This document shows positions 36,048 to 43,167 of a stretch of 64,000 nucleotides of DNA, piece by piece. The notes under the pieces are model-generated. The model saw only the letters and a program-made list of their open reading frames with translations, was not told the origin of the DNA and searched no databases. Within the stretch, counting starts at the first letter, position 1; every line of letters begins with the position of its first letter. Origin of the DNA: Streptomyces sp. NBC_01142 (lineage in GTDB: Bacteria; Actinomycetota; Actinomycetes; Streptomycetales; Streptomycetaceae); the NCBI RefSeq assembly GCF_026341125.1, contig NZ_JAPEOR010000001.1, forward strand, positions 1 through 64,000, given 5' to 3'. The position numbers and the translations under genes were made by a program.

Positions 36048-36493
36048 GTGCTCAATTCCCGTCGCTGTTGCTGTGGTTGTGCTTCACAGTCTGCTGACTG
36101 AGTGGGAGTGAGCGAGAGAAATCGGACGGGTCGAACCCTCCACTCGGCGCACGTCCCGTCGCGCAGAATGATCGTGAAACCCGTTTCCTCGCCGCGGTAC
36201 AGGGCGGCGGCGGCTTGCATCCATCCGCTTCCATCGGCCCATTCCAGAGCGCGCGCTATCTCGTGACGCGTCAGGGTGAAGACGTGGGCGCCGCGGATGT
36301 CGATGCGCAGGGCCCGAATCGCGGCTCGGGGGTTCGCAACCACCTGTACGGGGGTGCGCACCTCGACCGGTCCGCCTCGGGGGTTGTAGCGCACCCGCTC
36401 GATCTCAACACCCGTGCGGATGGTGTGGTCATGGGCGACCCACGTCTGCAACCTTGGACCGGTAGACGCCGGGTGACTGCGTAGCATCTGCAT
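36044..36493 (-). CDS. Unknown protein, first gene of the cargo operon
   Basis: This protein of 149 residues matches no family I recognise. Visible features are a basic/aromatic start (MQMLRSHPASTGPRLQTWVA), EIERVRYNPRGGPVEVRTPV, and TLTRHEIARALEWADGSGWM, which has a possible helix-turn-helix feel. ATG 36493 has an excellent ribosome site (agggaggt) four bases upstream. It is coupled by ATGA to the glycosylase-like gene, so it belongs to the same five-gene unit. Confidence 0.7.
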   Translation of the reverse strand: MQMLRSHPASTGPRLQTWVAHDHTIRTGVEIERVRYNPRGGPVEVRTPVQVVANPRAAIRALRIDIRGAHVFTLTRHEIARALEWADGSGWMQAAAALYRGEETGFTIILRDGTCAEWRVRPVRFLSLTPTQSADCEAQPQQQRRELST

Positions 36494-36671
36494 TCGTACC
36501 TCCCTGCCGCGGCTTCTCGGTTGCGTTCCTCCGGACCAGTGTTGGAACGGTGGAATGGGTGCAACCCCGGGGGGACCTTGCCCAACGGCAAACGCGCGGG
36601 GCAGAGTTAGGGCACGTCAGACGCGGTTTGAGTGATGAACCGGCCTGCCGTAGTGACGCAGTGAGACCGTA

Positions 36672-36711
36672 GCGCCACGCACAATCAGGCTGCAAGTGTG
36701 GACCGGTACAA
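36672..36711 (-). promoter_or_regulatory. Candidate cargo-operon promoter with WhiJ-type operator
   Basis: On the minus strand, TTGCAG (36695-36690) and TACGGT lie 18 bp apart, a good Streptomyces vegetative promoter about 180 bp upstream of the first operon gene. Immediately before the -35 lies gtggaccggtacaa (plus strand, 36698-36711). Its GGACCGGTACAA core is identical to the palindrome at 37944-37957 upstream of the regulator genes. The arrangement implies shared regulation. Confidence 0.55.
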
Positions 36712-36730
36712 ACATGCAGACTGGCATATG

Positions 36731-36762
36731 CAAAAACCCCCCGCCCTGGTCAGGCGGGGGGT
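36731..36762 (-). terminator. Rho-independent terminator after the DUF397 gene
   Basis: On the minus strand, a 9-bp GC stem (ccccccgcc at 36737-36745 with ggcgggggg at 36753-36761) is followed by TTTTT (36736-36732). It ends the XRE-DUF397 transcript before the cargo-operon promoter. Confidence 0.9.
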
Positions 36763-36795
36763 CATGGACGCGCGTGGCGCCGGGGGCGGAGAGGG

Positions 36796-37011
36796 CTAGT
36801 TGACGAAGTGATCAAACTCGCCGTTCTTCACACCCAAGATGAAGGCGGCGAGCTTCTCGGGCGACGTGGTGATGATGCTTGCCGGGTCGTCGCTCTCGCA
36901 CAGCACGATCTCGCCTTGGTGCTTGCCGACGTACAGGCACTGCTCGCCGCCGCCGCCGGAAAAGCTCGACTTCTGCCAGTTGATTTCGCTGTTCATCCCT
37001 GTATTTCTCAC
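36796..37011 (-). CDS. DUF397 protein, partner of prophage XRE regulator
   Basis: This protein has 66-71 residues. The DUF397 pattern is clear: INWQKSSFSGGGGEQCLYVG, VLCESDDPASIITTSPEKLA and the terminal FILGVKNGEFD. Two starts are possible: GTG 37011, which overlaps the XRE stop as GTGA, and ATG 36996. The protein resembles the chromosomal DUF397 at 6712-6951 in layout but not closely in sequence. Together with the XRE protein it forms a WhiJ/AbaA-type module. Confidence 0.9.
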   Translation of the reverse strand: MRNTGMNSEINWQKSSFSGGGGEQCLYVGKHQGEIVLCESDDPASIITTSPEKLAAFILGVKNGEFDHFVN

Positions 37012-37862
37012 AGTTCTCTTGCGATGTGGTGAATGAAACTTCGCGACTCGTCGGCGTCGAGCGAGGTCTGCTCGGCAAATGAGAGCAGGGCCCGATACCG
37101 ATCGAGGTCTGCGGCTGTGTCCAGGAAGCGACCGCCGAAAGGCGTGTCGATGTGAACAGTGTCAAGCTGCGGGACCGTGCCGGTCGCGTACATCACGGTT
37201 TGCGTGACCTCGATGAAGTCGTCGGCCGCGAAGGGGATCACGCGGAGAGTGATCCACTCCTGCTCTGATGCTTGCAGCAGGTAATCGAGCTGATCCCGGG
37301 CCACCTTCCGACCGCCCACCCGCATCCGCAATGCAGCCTCGTGCACGATCGCTTCGAACTGCGGTGGCGTCTCGCGGTCAAAGATCGCACGACGCTTCAT
37401 GCGGTGCTCGACTCGGGCGTCGACTTCTTCCGGCGGCACCTGCGGGATCACCCCGGCGAACAGCGCCCGTGCGTAGTCCTCGGTCTGTAGGACGCCCGGG
37501 AACGTCATCGGCTGGAGGCATCGCAGGCCGGTTGTGTGGTGTTCGAGTTCGGCGATGTCCAGGAAGCCGGGGGCGAGGATGCCGCGGTATTTGTCCCACC
37601 AGTGCGTTCCCCTGCGCTCGGTGGCGATGGTGCACAAGGCGGCGAGTAGGGCCTCGTCGTCGGATTGGTAGAACGTGAACAGCCGACGAATGCGTTCGTC
37701 GCTGATGCCGAGGCGGCCGGCCTCAATGTTGCTGATCCTTGCGGCATCGGTAGAGAGCAAGCCGCCGGCATCTCGCGCGGTCATGCCGGCGCGCTCGCGC
37801 AGCTTCCGCAGCTCAGAGCCCAAACGGATCTGTCGGGCGGTCGGATTGTCCCTCGGCGGCAT
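37008..37862 (-). CDS. XRE-family regulator with DUF5753 domain (WhiJ-like), prophage copy
   Basis: This regulator has 284 residues. The helix-turn-helix lies in LGSELRKLRERAGMTARDAG followed by STDAARISNIEAGRLGISDE. DUF5753 follows, with YRGILAPGFLDIAELEHHTT and PMTFPGVLQTEDYARALFAG. ATG 37862 has a short leader with aaggggaaggg. Overlapping DUF397 downstream and a divergent RsbW-like gene upstream reproduce the abaA/whiJ-type cluster layout. It probably recognises the palindrome at 37942-37959 and controls both divergent genes. Confidence 0.92.
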   Translation of the reverse strand: MPPRDNPTARQIRLGSELRKLRERAGMTARDAGGLLSTDAARISNIEAGRLGISDERIRRLFTFYQSDDEALLAALCTIATERRGTHWWDKYRGILAPGFLDIAELEHHTTGLRCLQPMTFPGVLQTEDYARALFAGVIPQVPPEEVDARVEHRMKRRAIFDRETPPQFEAIVHEAALRMRVGGRKVARDQLDYLLQASEQEWITLRVIPFAADDFIEVTQTVMYATGTVPQLDTVHIDTPFGGRFLDTAADLDRYRALLSFAEQTSLDADESRSFIHHIAREL

Positions 37863-37941
37863 GTGTCCCTTCCCCTTGTCCTACCTGAGTTTGCCCGGTG
37901 CGGCGTCACGGGTCCACCCGGAAGAGTTCCTTGGGGTACAT

Positions 37942-37973
37942 GGTTGTACCGGTCCAACCTTTTACCCTATGGT
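37942..37973 (+). promoter_or_regulatory. Palindromic operator overlapping a promoter for the RsbW-like gene
   Basis: The sequence ggttgtaccggtccaacc (37942-37959) is an 18-bp near-perfect palindrome with an ACCGGT core. Its TTGTAC (37944-37949) is a -35 box for TATGGT (37968-37973) with 18-bp spacing, giving a plus-strand promoter about 140 bp before the gene at 38111. It sits between the divergent XRE and ATPase genes. A protein bound here would block that promoter. Confidence 0.6.
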
Positions 37974-38110
37974 CCTGGCAGCACCGCGACGCGAGCAGCA
38001 AGACCGCGAAGTGCAGCCGCTGACGCACGTCTTGACGTGTCGTCACCCCGGGAAGCGGCCATTGCCACGCGCAGCGAGCGACGCGACCAACCGCGTTGGG
38101 AGACGAGGAC

Positions 38111-38548
38111 ATGACGACAAGCGCTTTACCTCCTGCACCCCCGCCCAGCTTGGGCGTTAGCTACCGGTTCGTAGCGCCCCGTACGGCGACGACGCCGAAG
38201 ATTCTTCGTGATCTCGTGACTGTCCTGGTGGTTGCCTTCGGGCACGAGGACGTCGCCGAGACGCTCCGACTGTGCGTGTCCGAGGTGGTGACGAACGCCT
38301 ACCTCTACACCCGTGCTGACCTCATCACCGTTGATGTATCTCTCGGCTCGACCGGGGTCACTGTCTGGGTGAATGACGATCGCCCCGAGCGGCTACCGCA
38401 TCCGCCCCGCACCGCGCCGTCGTGGCGATCAGAGCACGGGCGGGGGCTTCTCCTCCTATCGCGCCTCGCGGACCGATGGGACGTCGGCGCCACCGGTCCC
38501 CGTTCGAAGCGCTTCGAATTCAGCATCGACTACAAGGGGGCGGCGTGA
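38111..38548 (+). CDS. RsbW-like ATP-binding regulatory protein
   Basis: This HATPase_c_2-type protein of 145 residues has the N-box VAETLRLCVSEVVTNAYLYT, G1 region VTVWVNDDRPERLPHP, and G2 region SEHGRGLLLLSRLADRWDVG. Such Streptomyces proteins resemble anti-sigma kinases but often lack a known sigma partner; they recur in abaA-type clusters next to XRE and DUF397 genes. I chose ATG 38111, preceded by gacgaggac. Confidence 0.88.
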   Translation: MTTSALPPAPPPSLGVSYRFVAPRTATTPKILRDLVTVLVVAFGHEDVAETLRLCVSEVVTNAYLYTRADLITVDVSLGSTGVTVWVNDDRPERLPHPPRTAPSWRSEHGRGLLLLSRLADRWDVGATGPRSKRFEFSIDYKGAA

Positions 38549-38883
38549 GGCTCGACCCTGTTTTGGTTGGCGTGCTCTCGATCGCCGTCAGCCTTGGCCT
38601 ACTCGTCCTCACCGCGGTATGGGCCTCGCTCCCGAGCGCTCGGCGCGCGGTGACCCCGGCGCCCGATCGCCCCGGACGCAAGTACCGCTGCTACTGCTGG
38701 AAAGAGCCCGTGCTCGTGCTCGTCGAGGCGCATGGGCCACCGGACGCCGAGGCGTCGCCCGTTGGGCGTAGGCGACACGCGAGGCCATCCAGCGCAGACC
38801 ACGCCGCCCGCCCGGATAGTGCCTCCCACGCGGGGGCGGGCGGCGGTGGAAGGGGAGCACATCCCGTGCACGCGGTCGCGTAG
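38545..38883 (+). CDS. Small membrane protein coupled to the RsbW-like gene
   Basis: This protein has 112 residues. One hydrophobic helix (LVGVLSIAVSLGLLVLTAVW) is followed by a basic stretch and a low-complexity Gly/Ala/His-rich tail. A short CYCW segment (KYRCYCWKEPVLVLVEAHG) stands out. GTG 38545 overlaps the previous stop as GTGA. Two terminators follow. Function is unknown; it may anchor a signalling complex. Confidence 0.6.
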   Translation: MRLDPVLVGVLSIAVSLGLLVLTAVWASLPSARRAVTPAPDRPGRKYRCYCWKEPVLVLVEAHGPPDAEASPVGRRRHARPSSADHAARPDSASHAGAGGGGRGAHPVHAVA

Positions 38884-38908
38884 ATCACCCGCACGGTGAC
38901 CCCGGGCA

Positions 38909-38943
38909 GGGGGCCCTCGACGAGTGCACCGTCGAGGGCCCCC
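38909..38943 (+). terminator. Strong hairpin after the small membrane gene
   Basis: The perfect 13-bp arms gggggccctcgac (38909-38921) and gtcgagggccccc (38931-38943) lie 25 bp after the stop of the plus-strand gene. There is no T tract. Confidence 0.8.
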
Positions 38944-38960
38944 TCGCCTGTCTCCAAAAC

Positions 38961-39005
38961 GAAAAAGGCGCCCCCGCCACCGGCACGAGGCCGGGGCGGG
39001 GGCGC
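38961..39005 (-). terminator. Rho-independent terminator of the phage late/lysis operon
   Basis: On the minus strand, an 11-bp stem (gcgcccccgcc at 38968-38978 with ggcgggggcgc at 38995-39005) is followed by CTTTTTCGTTTT. It closes the lysis genes just downstream of the stop at 39013. Confidence 0.88.
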
Positions 39006-39012
39006 GCGGTGT

Positions 39013-39267
39013 TCAGCGGGCGGCGGTCTGCCAGAGGGTGAGGGCGAGGCCGATCACGGCGACCAGGGCGAGGACGCTCGGGAGGGGCCACCGGGTCTTT
39101 TCGAGTGCGTCGAGTCGGGCCTCGTGGTCGGCGAGCTGCCGGTCGACTTGGTCGCCCCGCTGTACGACGAGGGCGAGCTGTCCGTCGAGGCGGGCGAACC
39201 CTGCCTCGACCACGCCGCGCAGCCTTTCGAGTTCGAGGGCGACGTCGGACGGTGAGGGATCGGTCAT
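39013..39267 (-). CDS. Small phage membrane protein with coiled coil (lysis-associated)
   Basis: This protein has 84 residues. A helical charged N-terminus (SDVALELERLRGVVEAGFAR, QLADHEARLDALEKTRW) precedes one C-terminal membrane helix (LPSVLALVAVIGLALTLW). The layout is that of small coiled-coil membrane proteins beside endolysins in actinophages. It overlaps the holin-like gene as ATGA. A role in lysis (holin partner or antiholin) is inferred from context. Confidence 0.7.
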   Translation of the reverse strand: MTDPSPSDVALELERLRGVVEAGFARLDGQLALVVQRGDQVDRQLADHEARLDALEKTRWPLPSVLALVAVIGLALTLWQTAAR

Positions 39268-39524
39268 CGGCGACCGTCCGGCCGGTCGAGGGCGAGCAGC
39301 TCGGCGTCGCGGTCCGGGCCGGTCCGCAGCCACGCGGGCAGCAGGTTGTCGACGACCGGCAGGGCCATCACGCGCGTGATCGCTCCGGCGACGGCGAGGG
39401 CGATACCGACGCCGGCCGCGGCCTGCGGGATGCCTGCGGCGTTGACGATGAGCGGCAGGCCGGCCGCGAGGGCGAGCACGGTCTGCACGATGGTGCGAGC
39501 GGTCCGGCGCTGTGCGTCGGTCAT
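39264..39524 (-). CDS. Holin-like protein
   Basis: This protein of 86 residues has two hydrophobic segments (TVLALAAGLPLIVNAAGIPQ and AAAGVGIALAVAGAITRVMA) and a charged C-terminus (LRTGPDRDAELLALDRPDGR). Size, topology and position next to the endolysin and a second small membrane protein fit a holin, which would open the membrane for the endolysin. Confidence 0.75.
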   Translation of the reverse strand: MTDAQRRTARTIVQTVLALAAGLPLIVNAAGIPQAAAGVGIALAVAGAITRVMALPVVDNLLPAWLRTGPDRDAELLALDRPDGRR

Positions 39525-39552
39525 GGGCGGTTCCTCTTTCTACAGGGTGGGG

Positions 39553-39579
39553 GGCCCGCCCGCGGGTTGCGGGCGGGCC
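39553..39579. terminator. Hairpin between endolysin and holin genes
   Basis: The arms ggcccgcccgc (39553-39563) and gcgggcgggcc (39569-39579) are perfectly complementary. There is no T tract. It lies in the only gap between endolysin and holin genes and may set their expression ratio. Confidence 0.5.
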
Positions 39580-39591
39580 AGGAGGCGGGGG

Positions 39592-40485
39592 TCAGACCTT
39601 GGGGACCTTGAGCGCGGCCCACGAGGACGGGCCGGGCCATCCGTCGGCGTCGTCGCCGCTGTAGCCGAGGTGGCGCTGCCACCGCGCGTAGGACTGGCGA
39701 TCGGCCTCGGTCCACTGGGGACCGGGGCCCGTGCGGTACGCCGAGCAGCCGACGGCGACGAGCCGCCGGCCCATGGCAGTGATGAGCGGCGAGCGCGGGT
39801 TCGCCTTGAACCAGCCGACGCCGGGGAAGGGGGCGTACTGCGGGGCCGGGGGCGGGGTGGGCTTGGGCTGCTCGGGCGTGCGGCCGAGGCGGCGGTCGAT
39901 GCGCTCGCGCATGTCATCCATGGACCAGCCGCGCGGGTCGCTCTTCCAATCCGACCACTCCTTGTGGCCGATGACGGATGCGGCCGACCATCCGTACGCG
40001 CGGCAGATCGCGGCCGAGGTGCGCTCGATCGCGTCGAGCTGTTCGGCGGGCCACGGGTCGGCGCCGTCGCCGAGGTTGACGCACTCGAACCCGTAGAAGT
40101 GGGCGTTTCCGTCGATCGCGCCGGCCGAGCCCTCGTGCTTGTTCGTCGCGGGCAGGGACTGCTCGGCGATGACTGCGGAGAGCACGCGGCCGTCGCCGCC
40201 CCCTGCGTGGTTCGCGCGGCCCGAGCTGATCAGGTGCACGGTTCCGTCCTTGGCGATCACGCCGTGACAGAGGGGGCCGGGCAGCGAGTCGTATCCGTCG
40301 TAGCAGAGCCGCACCGACGAGTCGGTGCCGCTCGAAACGGTGTGGTGGATCATCACGCCGTTGATCGGGCCGAAGCTGCCGCGGTGGTTGCGGTTGTGGG
40401 TGCGCCAGTCGTCGACCTCGACGACGCGCACGCCCTCGGCGCGCAGGATCGAGACGAGCCGGTCAGGGCTGAAAGGGACTGCCAT
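39592..40485 (-). CDS. Endolysin, N-acetylmuramoyl-L-alanine amidase (PGRP type)
   Basis: This enzyme of 297 residues hydrolyses the bond between muramic acid and peptide in peptidoglycan at lysis. Zinc-binding amidase features are GVMIHHTVSSGTDSSVRLCY (first His), LCHGVIAKDGTVHLISSGRA, and VIGHKEWSDWKSDPRGW (second His). A Pro-rich linker (PEQPKPTPPPAPQ) joins a C-terminal domain (QSYARWQRHLGYSGDDADGW) of the peptidoglycan-binding type. ATG 40485 follows gaaaggg-like bases on the coding strand poorly, but upstream codons belong to the terminator. Confidence 0.92.
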   Translation of the reverse strand: MAVPFSPDRLVSILRAEGVRVVEVDDWRTHNRNHRGSFGPINGVMIHHTVSSGTDSSVRLCYDGYDSLPGPLCHGVIAKDGTVHLISSGRANHAGGGDGRVLSAVIAEQSLPATNKHEGSAGAIDGNAHFYGFECVNLGDGADPWPAEQLDAIERTSAAICRAYGWSAASVIGHKEWSDWKSDPRGWSMDDMRERIDRRLGRTPEQPKPTPPPAPQYAPFPGVGWFKANPRSPLITAMGRRLVAVGCSAYRTGPGPQWTEADRQSYARWQRHLGYSGDDADGWPGPSSWAALKVPKV

Positions 40486-40504
40486 GCGTGGTGACTCCAG
40501 ACAT

Positions 40505-40537
40505 GAAAAAAGCCCCGGCCAGAGAGGCACGGGGCTT
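40505..40537 (-). terminator. Rho-independent terminator after the tail fibre gene
   Basis: On the minus strand, the 8-bp stem aagccccg/cggggctt (40537-40530 with 40517-40510) is followed by TTTTTT. It separates the tail fibre gene from the endolysin. Confidence 0.85.
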
Positions 40538-40551
40538 ACGAGGAAGGGGAG

Positions 40552-42249
40552 TTAGGCGAGGGCGCACCAGAAGCGGTTAGCGCCGGACTCCATCGAGGCG
40601 ACGGTGATCGTCGTGGGCGCGGTGGCAGCGCCGGCGGTGTAGACGCCGAAGCGGCGCACGGGGCTCTGCCCGAACACGTTGGGAGGGGCGCCCGCGCCGG
40701 ACTCGGCGGCGAGGAGCATCGGCCCGTCGCCCGTGGTCGTGTTGTACTGCCACCTTGCGGCGACGTAGTAGACGCCGGCGGGCGCCGCGTAGGACGCGGT
40801 CAGGGGCGAGCTGATCGTCGCCCCGCCCGCGGTGTGGACTTCCGCCGGTTCGTAGGTGGCGGTGGACATGTCGCCGGTTGCGGCCACGCGGGTACCGGCC
40901 GAGTCGTAGATCGCGGCCCACGAGCCGCTCACGAGTCCGCCGGCGTATCCGGTCGCGAACCAAACGATGCGGGTCACGGTGACCGGCACGCGCAGGATGA
41001 CGGCGGTAACCCGGATCGGGCCGCTACCGGGGTAGAGGGCGGTCGACTGGCCGAGGGCGGGGTCGAATGCCCACGTCAGCAGGCCGTGATCGGACGGGAG
41101 CCACTCGCCGCCCCCGAACGCGTCAACGTACGACTTGCGGGCGAGGTGGTTCGCGGTGGTCGGCGCGGCCGTGGTCGAGGGAATGGTGCTGAACGTCTTG
41201 CCGCCGCTGATCGTCTGTGTGCCGGCGAGCAGGACGGCGGCCGAGGTCTGCGTGTACCGGGCGTCGGCCGCGGCCTGGTCGAGCGCGCCGACGTCGGATG
41301 CGGTGAGTACGACGACGCCGGTTTTCGCGTTCACGGAGTCGACGGCGCCCCCGCCCGCGGCGGGGAGCTGCGCCGCGGGCACCTTGCCGTCGGCGCCGAG
41401 CGTGGCGACGCCGGACGGTGCGCCGGCCGCGGACGTCGCGACGGCGCCAACGTCGGCCGCGGACAGGGTCACGGCGGCGGCGCTCTTGCCGTTCACGGAC
41501 TGCACGACGCCACCGGGCCCGGTGGCGCCGGTCTGCCCGGTCGCTCCGGTGTCTCCCTTGGGTCCGCGGAGATTGCCGACCGCGGTTCCCCACCCGCTTG
41601 CGCCGCGCTGCCACAGGTCGCCGGTATCGGTGCGCAGCAGCATGTCACCGGGGCGGGTGCCGGTGCTCGGCGTGCTCCCGGTGTTGACGTACCAGGCTGC
41701 GCCGCGGACGTCGCCGCCGAGCTGCGCCCATGCTCCGGCGCTGCGCTGCCACGTCGAGACGGTCGTCGAGGTGACGCCGAGGACCGTCGAGGATTCGTAG
41801 CGCACGTAGAGGTCGCCGTCGGCGCCGAGGCCGGCCGCGGGCGCGGCGGCGCCGCTGTAGATCCGCGATCCGGGGGCGCCGGTCGGGCCGATGTCTCCGC
41901 GGGGTCCCGGTACGCCCACGTAGTTGGGCTTCGCGGGGTCGGTGGGGGCGATGTCGGCGAGGTCGACCTCGGGCTGCGCGCGCGGTAGCAGGACGTTGTA
42001 CGAGCGGCCGACGGGGATACCCGAGAGCTGCTCGGCCACGATGTACGCCCAGCCGCGCGGGTCCATGTCGGGGGCGTCGGTGGCGGGCAGGGTGACCTCG
42101 ATCGAGCCCTGCGCGTCGAGGGCGGCGTTCACCGGTCCGCCGACGATCACGTCGGACGCGGGAAAGGTCAGTTGAGCGGGAGCGCGGAAGACAACCGCCC
42201 CCGACAGCGGCGTGCCGTCGGGGGCGAGGAACCGTCCGCGTACGGTCAC
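40552..42249 (-). CDS. Tail fibre protein with collagen-like repeats
   Basis: This protein has 565 residues. The N-terminal domain (MTVRGRFLAPDGTPLSGAVV) resembles phage tail-attachment domains. Collagen-type GXY triplets occur twice (GPRGDIGPTGAPGS and GPKGDTGATGQTGATGPGG), separated by carbohydrate-style WQRSAGAW and WQRGASGW modules. Repeats of the VVQSVNGKSAAAVTLSAADV type follow, then ARYTQTSAAVLLAGTQTISG and a C-terminal receptor-binding-like head. The function is host recognition at the tail tip. It starts at GTG 42249. Confidence 0.85.
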   Translation of the reverse strand: MTVRGRFLAPDGTPLSGAVVFRAPAQLTFPASDVIVGGPVNAALDAQGSIEVTLPATDAPDMDPRGWAYIVAEQLSGIPVGRSYNVLLPRAQPEVDLADIAPTDPAKPNYVGVPGPRGDIGPTGAPGSRIYSGAAAPAAGLGADGDLYVRYESSTVLGVTSTTVSTWQRSAGAWAQLGGDVRGAAWYVNTGSTPSTGTRPGDMLLRTDTGDLWQRGASGWGTAVGNLRGPKGDTGATGQTGATGPGGVVQSVNGKSAAAVTLSAADVGAVATSAAGAPSGVATLGADGKVPAAQLPAAGGGAVDSVNAKTGVVVLTASDVGALDQAAADARYTQTSAAVLLAGTQTISGGKTFSTIPSTTAAPTTANHLARKSYVDAFGGGEWLPSDHGLLTWAFDPALGQSTALYPGSGPIRVTAVILRVPVTVTRIVWFATGYAGGLVSGSWAAIYDSAGTRVAATGDMSTATYEPAEVHTAGGATISSPLTASYAAPAGVYYVAARWQYNTTTGDGPMLLAAESGAGAPPNVFGQSPVRRFGVYTAGAATAPTTITVASMESGANRFWCALA

Positions 42250-42285
42250 GGTGGGTATGGACGGGGGCAGCAGTGCGGGGCCTCC

Positions 42286-43167
42286 TCAGTCTTCGATCGT
42301 GCGCAGCCCCGCGGGGATGCGTACGGGGTCCGGCCGCCGCTTGGGTTCGGCCGGCGTCTCGCTCACCGCAGGGCCGGTTCCCCGCTGCGCGGTGGCGGTG
42401 GCCGTCGGGGGGCGCGTCGGTACGCGCGGGGCCTCGTCGGGGCTGTAGGTGTGGCGGTAGAGAGCGGAATAGACGCGGGTCTCGACGTCTCGGCCCGCTT
42501 GAACGTTGCGGTGCTCGACCATCCACTCGACCCACTGCAAGAACTCGATGTCGTGCATGGGCTGCGTGATGAACTTGTTGGTCCACGTGCCGGCCGGACA
42601 GTCGTACTCGGCGACCGTGATCGCGGTCCCGCCCTCGGGCCGCATGGTGACCTTGACCTGCCCGCCCCCGGCGTTGGCGTAGGAATACAGCTCGATCTCG
42701 GCGACCGCGTGCGATACCGGACCTGCCCCCCACCACGCCGGCTGGTAGGCGGTTTCGCTGGTGTTCTGCCTTTGGGTGGGGTGGAGTTGAAGGGGGAGCA
42801 TGGGGCGGCCGAGGAATCGATCGCTGAACGCGTCATCCATGAGGATCGGGGTCGGCCGTTCCTTGTCGCGGCTCCAGATGCGGATCATCTGATCGTCTTC
42901 GAGGACGTCGTCGCCGACTGTGAGGGCTCTCGTGCCGTTGGCCCGACGGAGGAAAAGACCCCAGTCACCTTGGGGCGTCTGGCCGACCTTGAAAGTCGCG
43001 ATCCCCTCGGGTGTCTGGGCGATGAGCTGTCCGCCCTCGCCGATGGTGATGTCGCCGTGCAGGATCTGATCGAGGGCGGGGCGAATTTGGGCGCGGCCGG
43101 CGAGCTCGCGCACGCGCCGTTCGAGCTCGCGGATTCGGTCGAGCAGGTCGAGCGGGATTGCTGCCAC
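42286..43167 (-). CDS. Phage minor tail/baseplate protein
   Basis: This protein has 293 residues. It begins with a coiled coil (PLDLLDRIRELERRVRELAG), then a phage-type fold (QILHGDITIGEGGQLIAQTP) and a carbohydrate-like beta-rich region (EIELYSYANAGGGQVKVTM). The C-terminal Pro/Thr-rich tail is variable. GTG 43167 shares its first G with the upstream stop (TAGTG), so it is coupled to the baseplate gene before it. I do not recognise a specific function beyond tail tip. Confidence 0.75.
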   Translation of the reverse strand: MAAIPLDLLDRIRELERRVRELAGRAQIRPALDQILHGDITIGEGGQLIAQTPEGIATFKVGQTPQGDWGLFLRRANGTRALTVGDDVLEDDQMIRIWSRDKERPTPILMDDAFSDRFLGRPMLPLQLHPTQRQNTSETAYQPAWWGAGPVSHAVAEIELYSYANAGGGQVKVTMRPEGGTAITVAEYDCPAGTWTNKFITQPMHDIEFLQWVEWMVEHRNVQAGRDVETRVYSALYRHTYSPDEAPRVPTRPPTATATAQRGTGPAVSETPAEPKRRPDPVRIPAGLRTIED

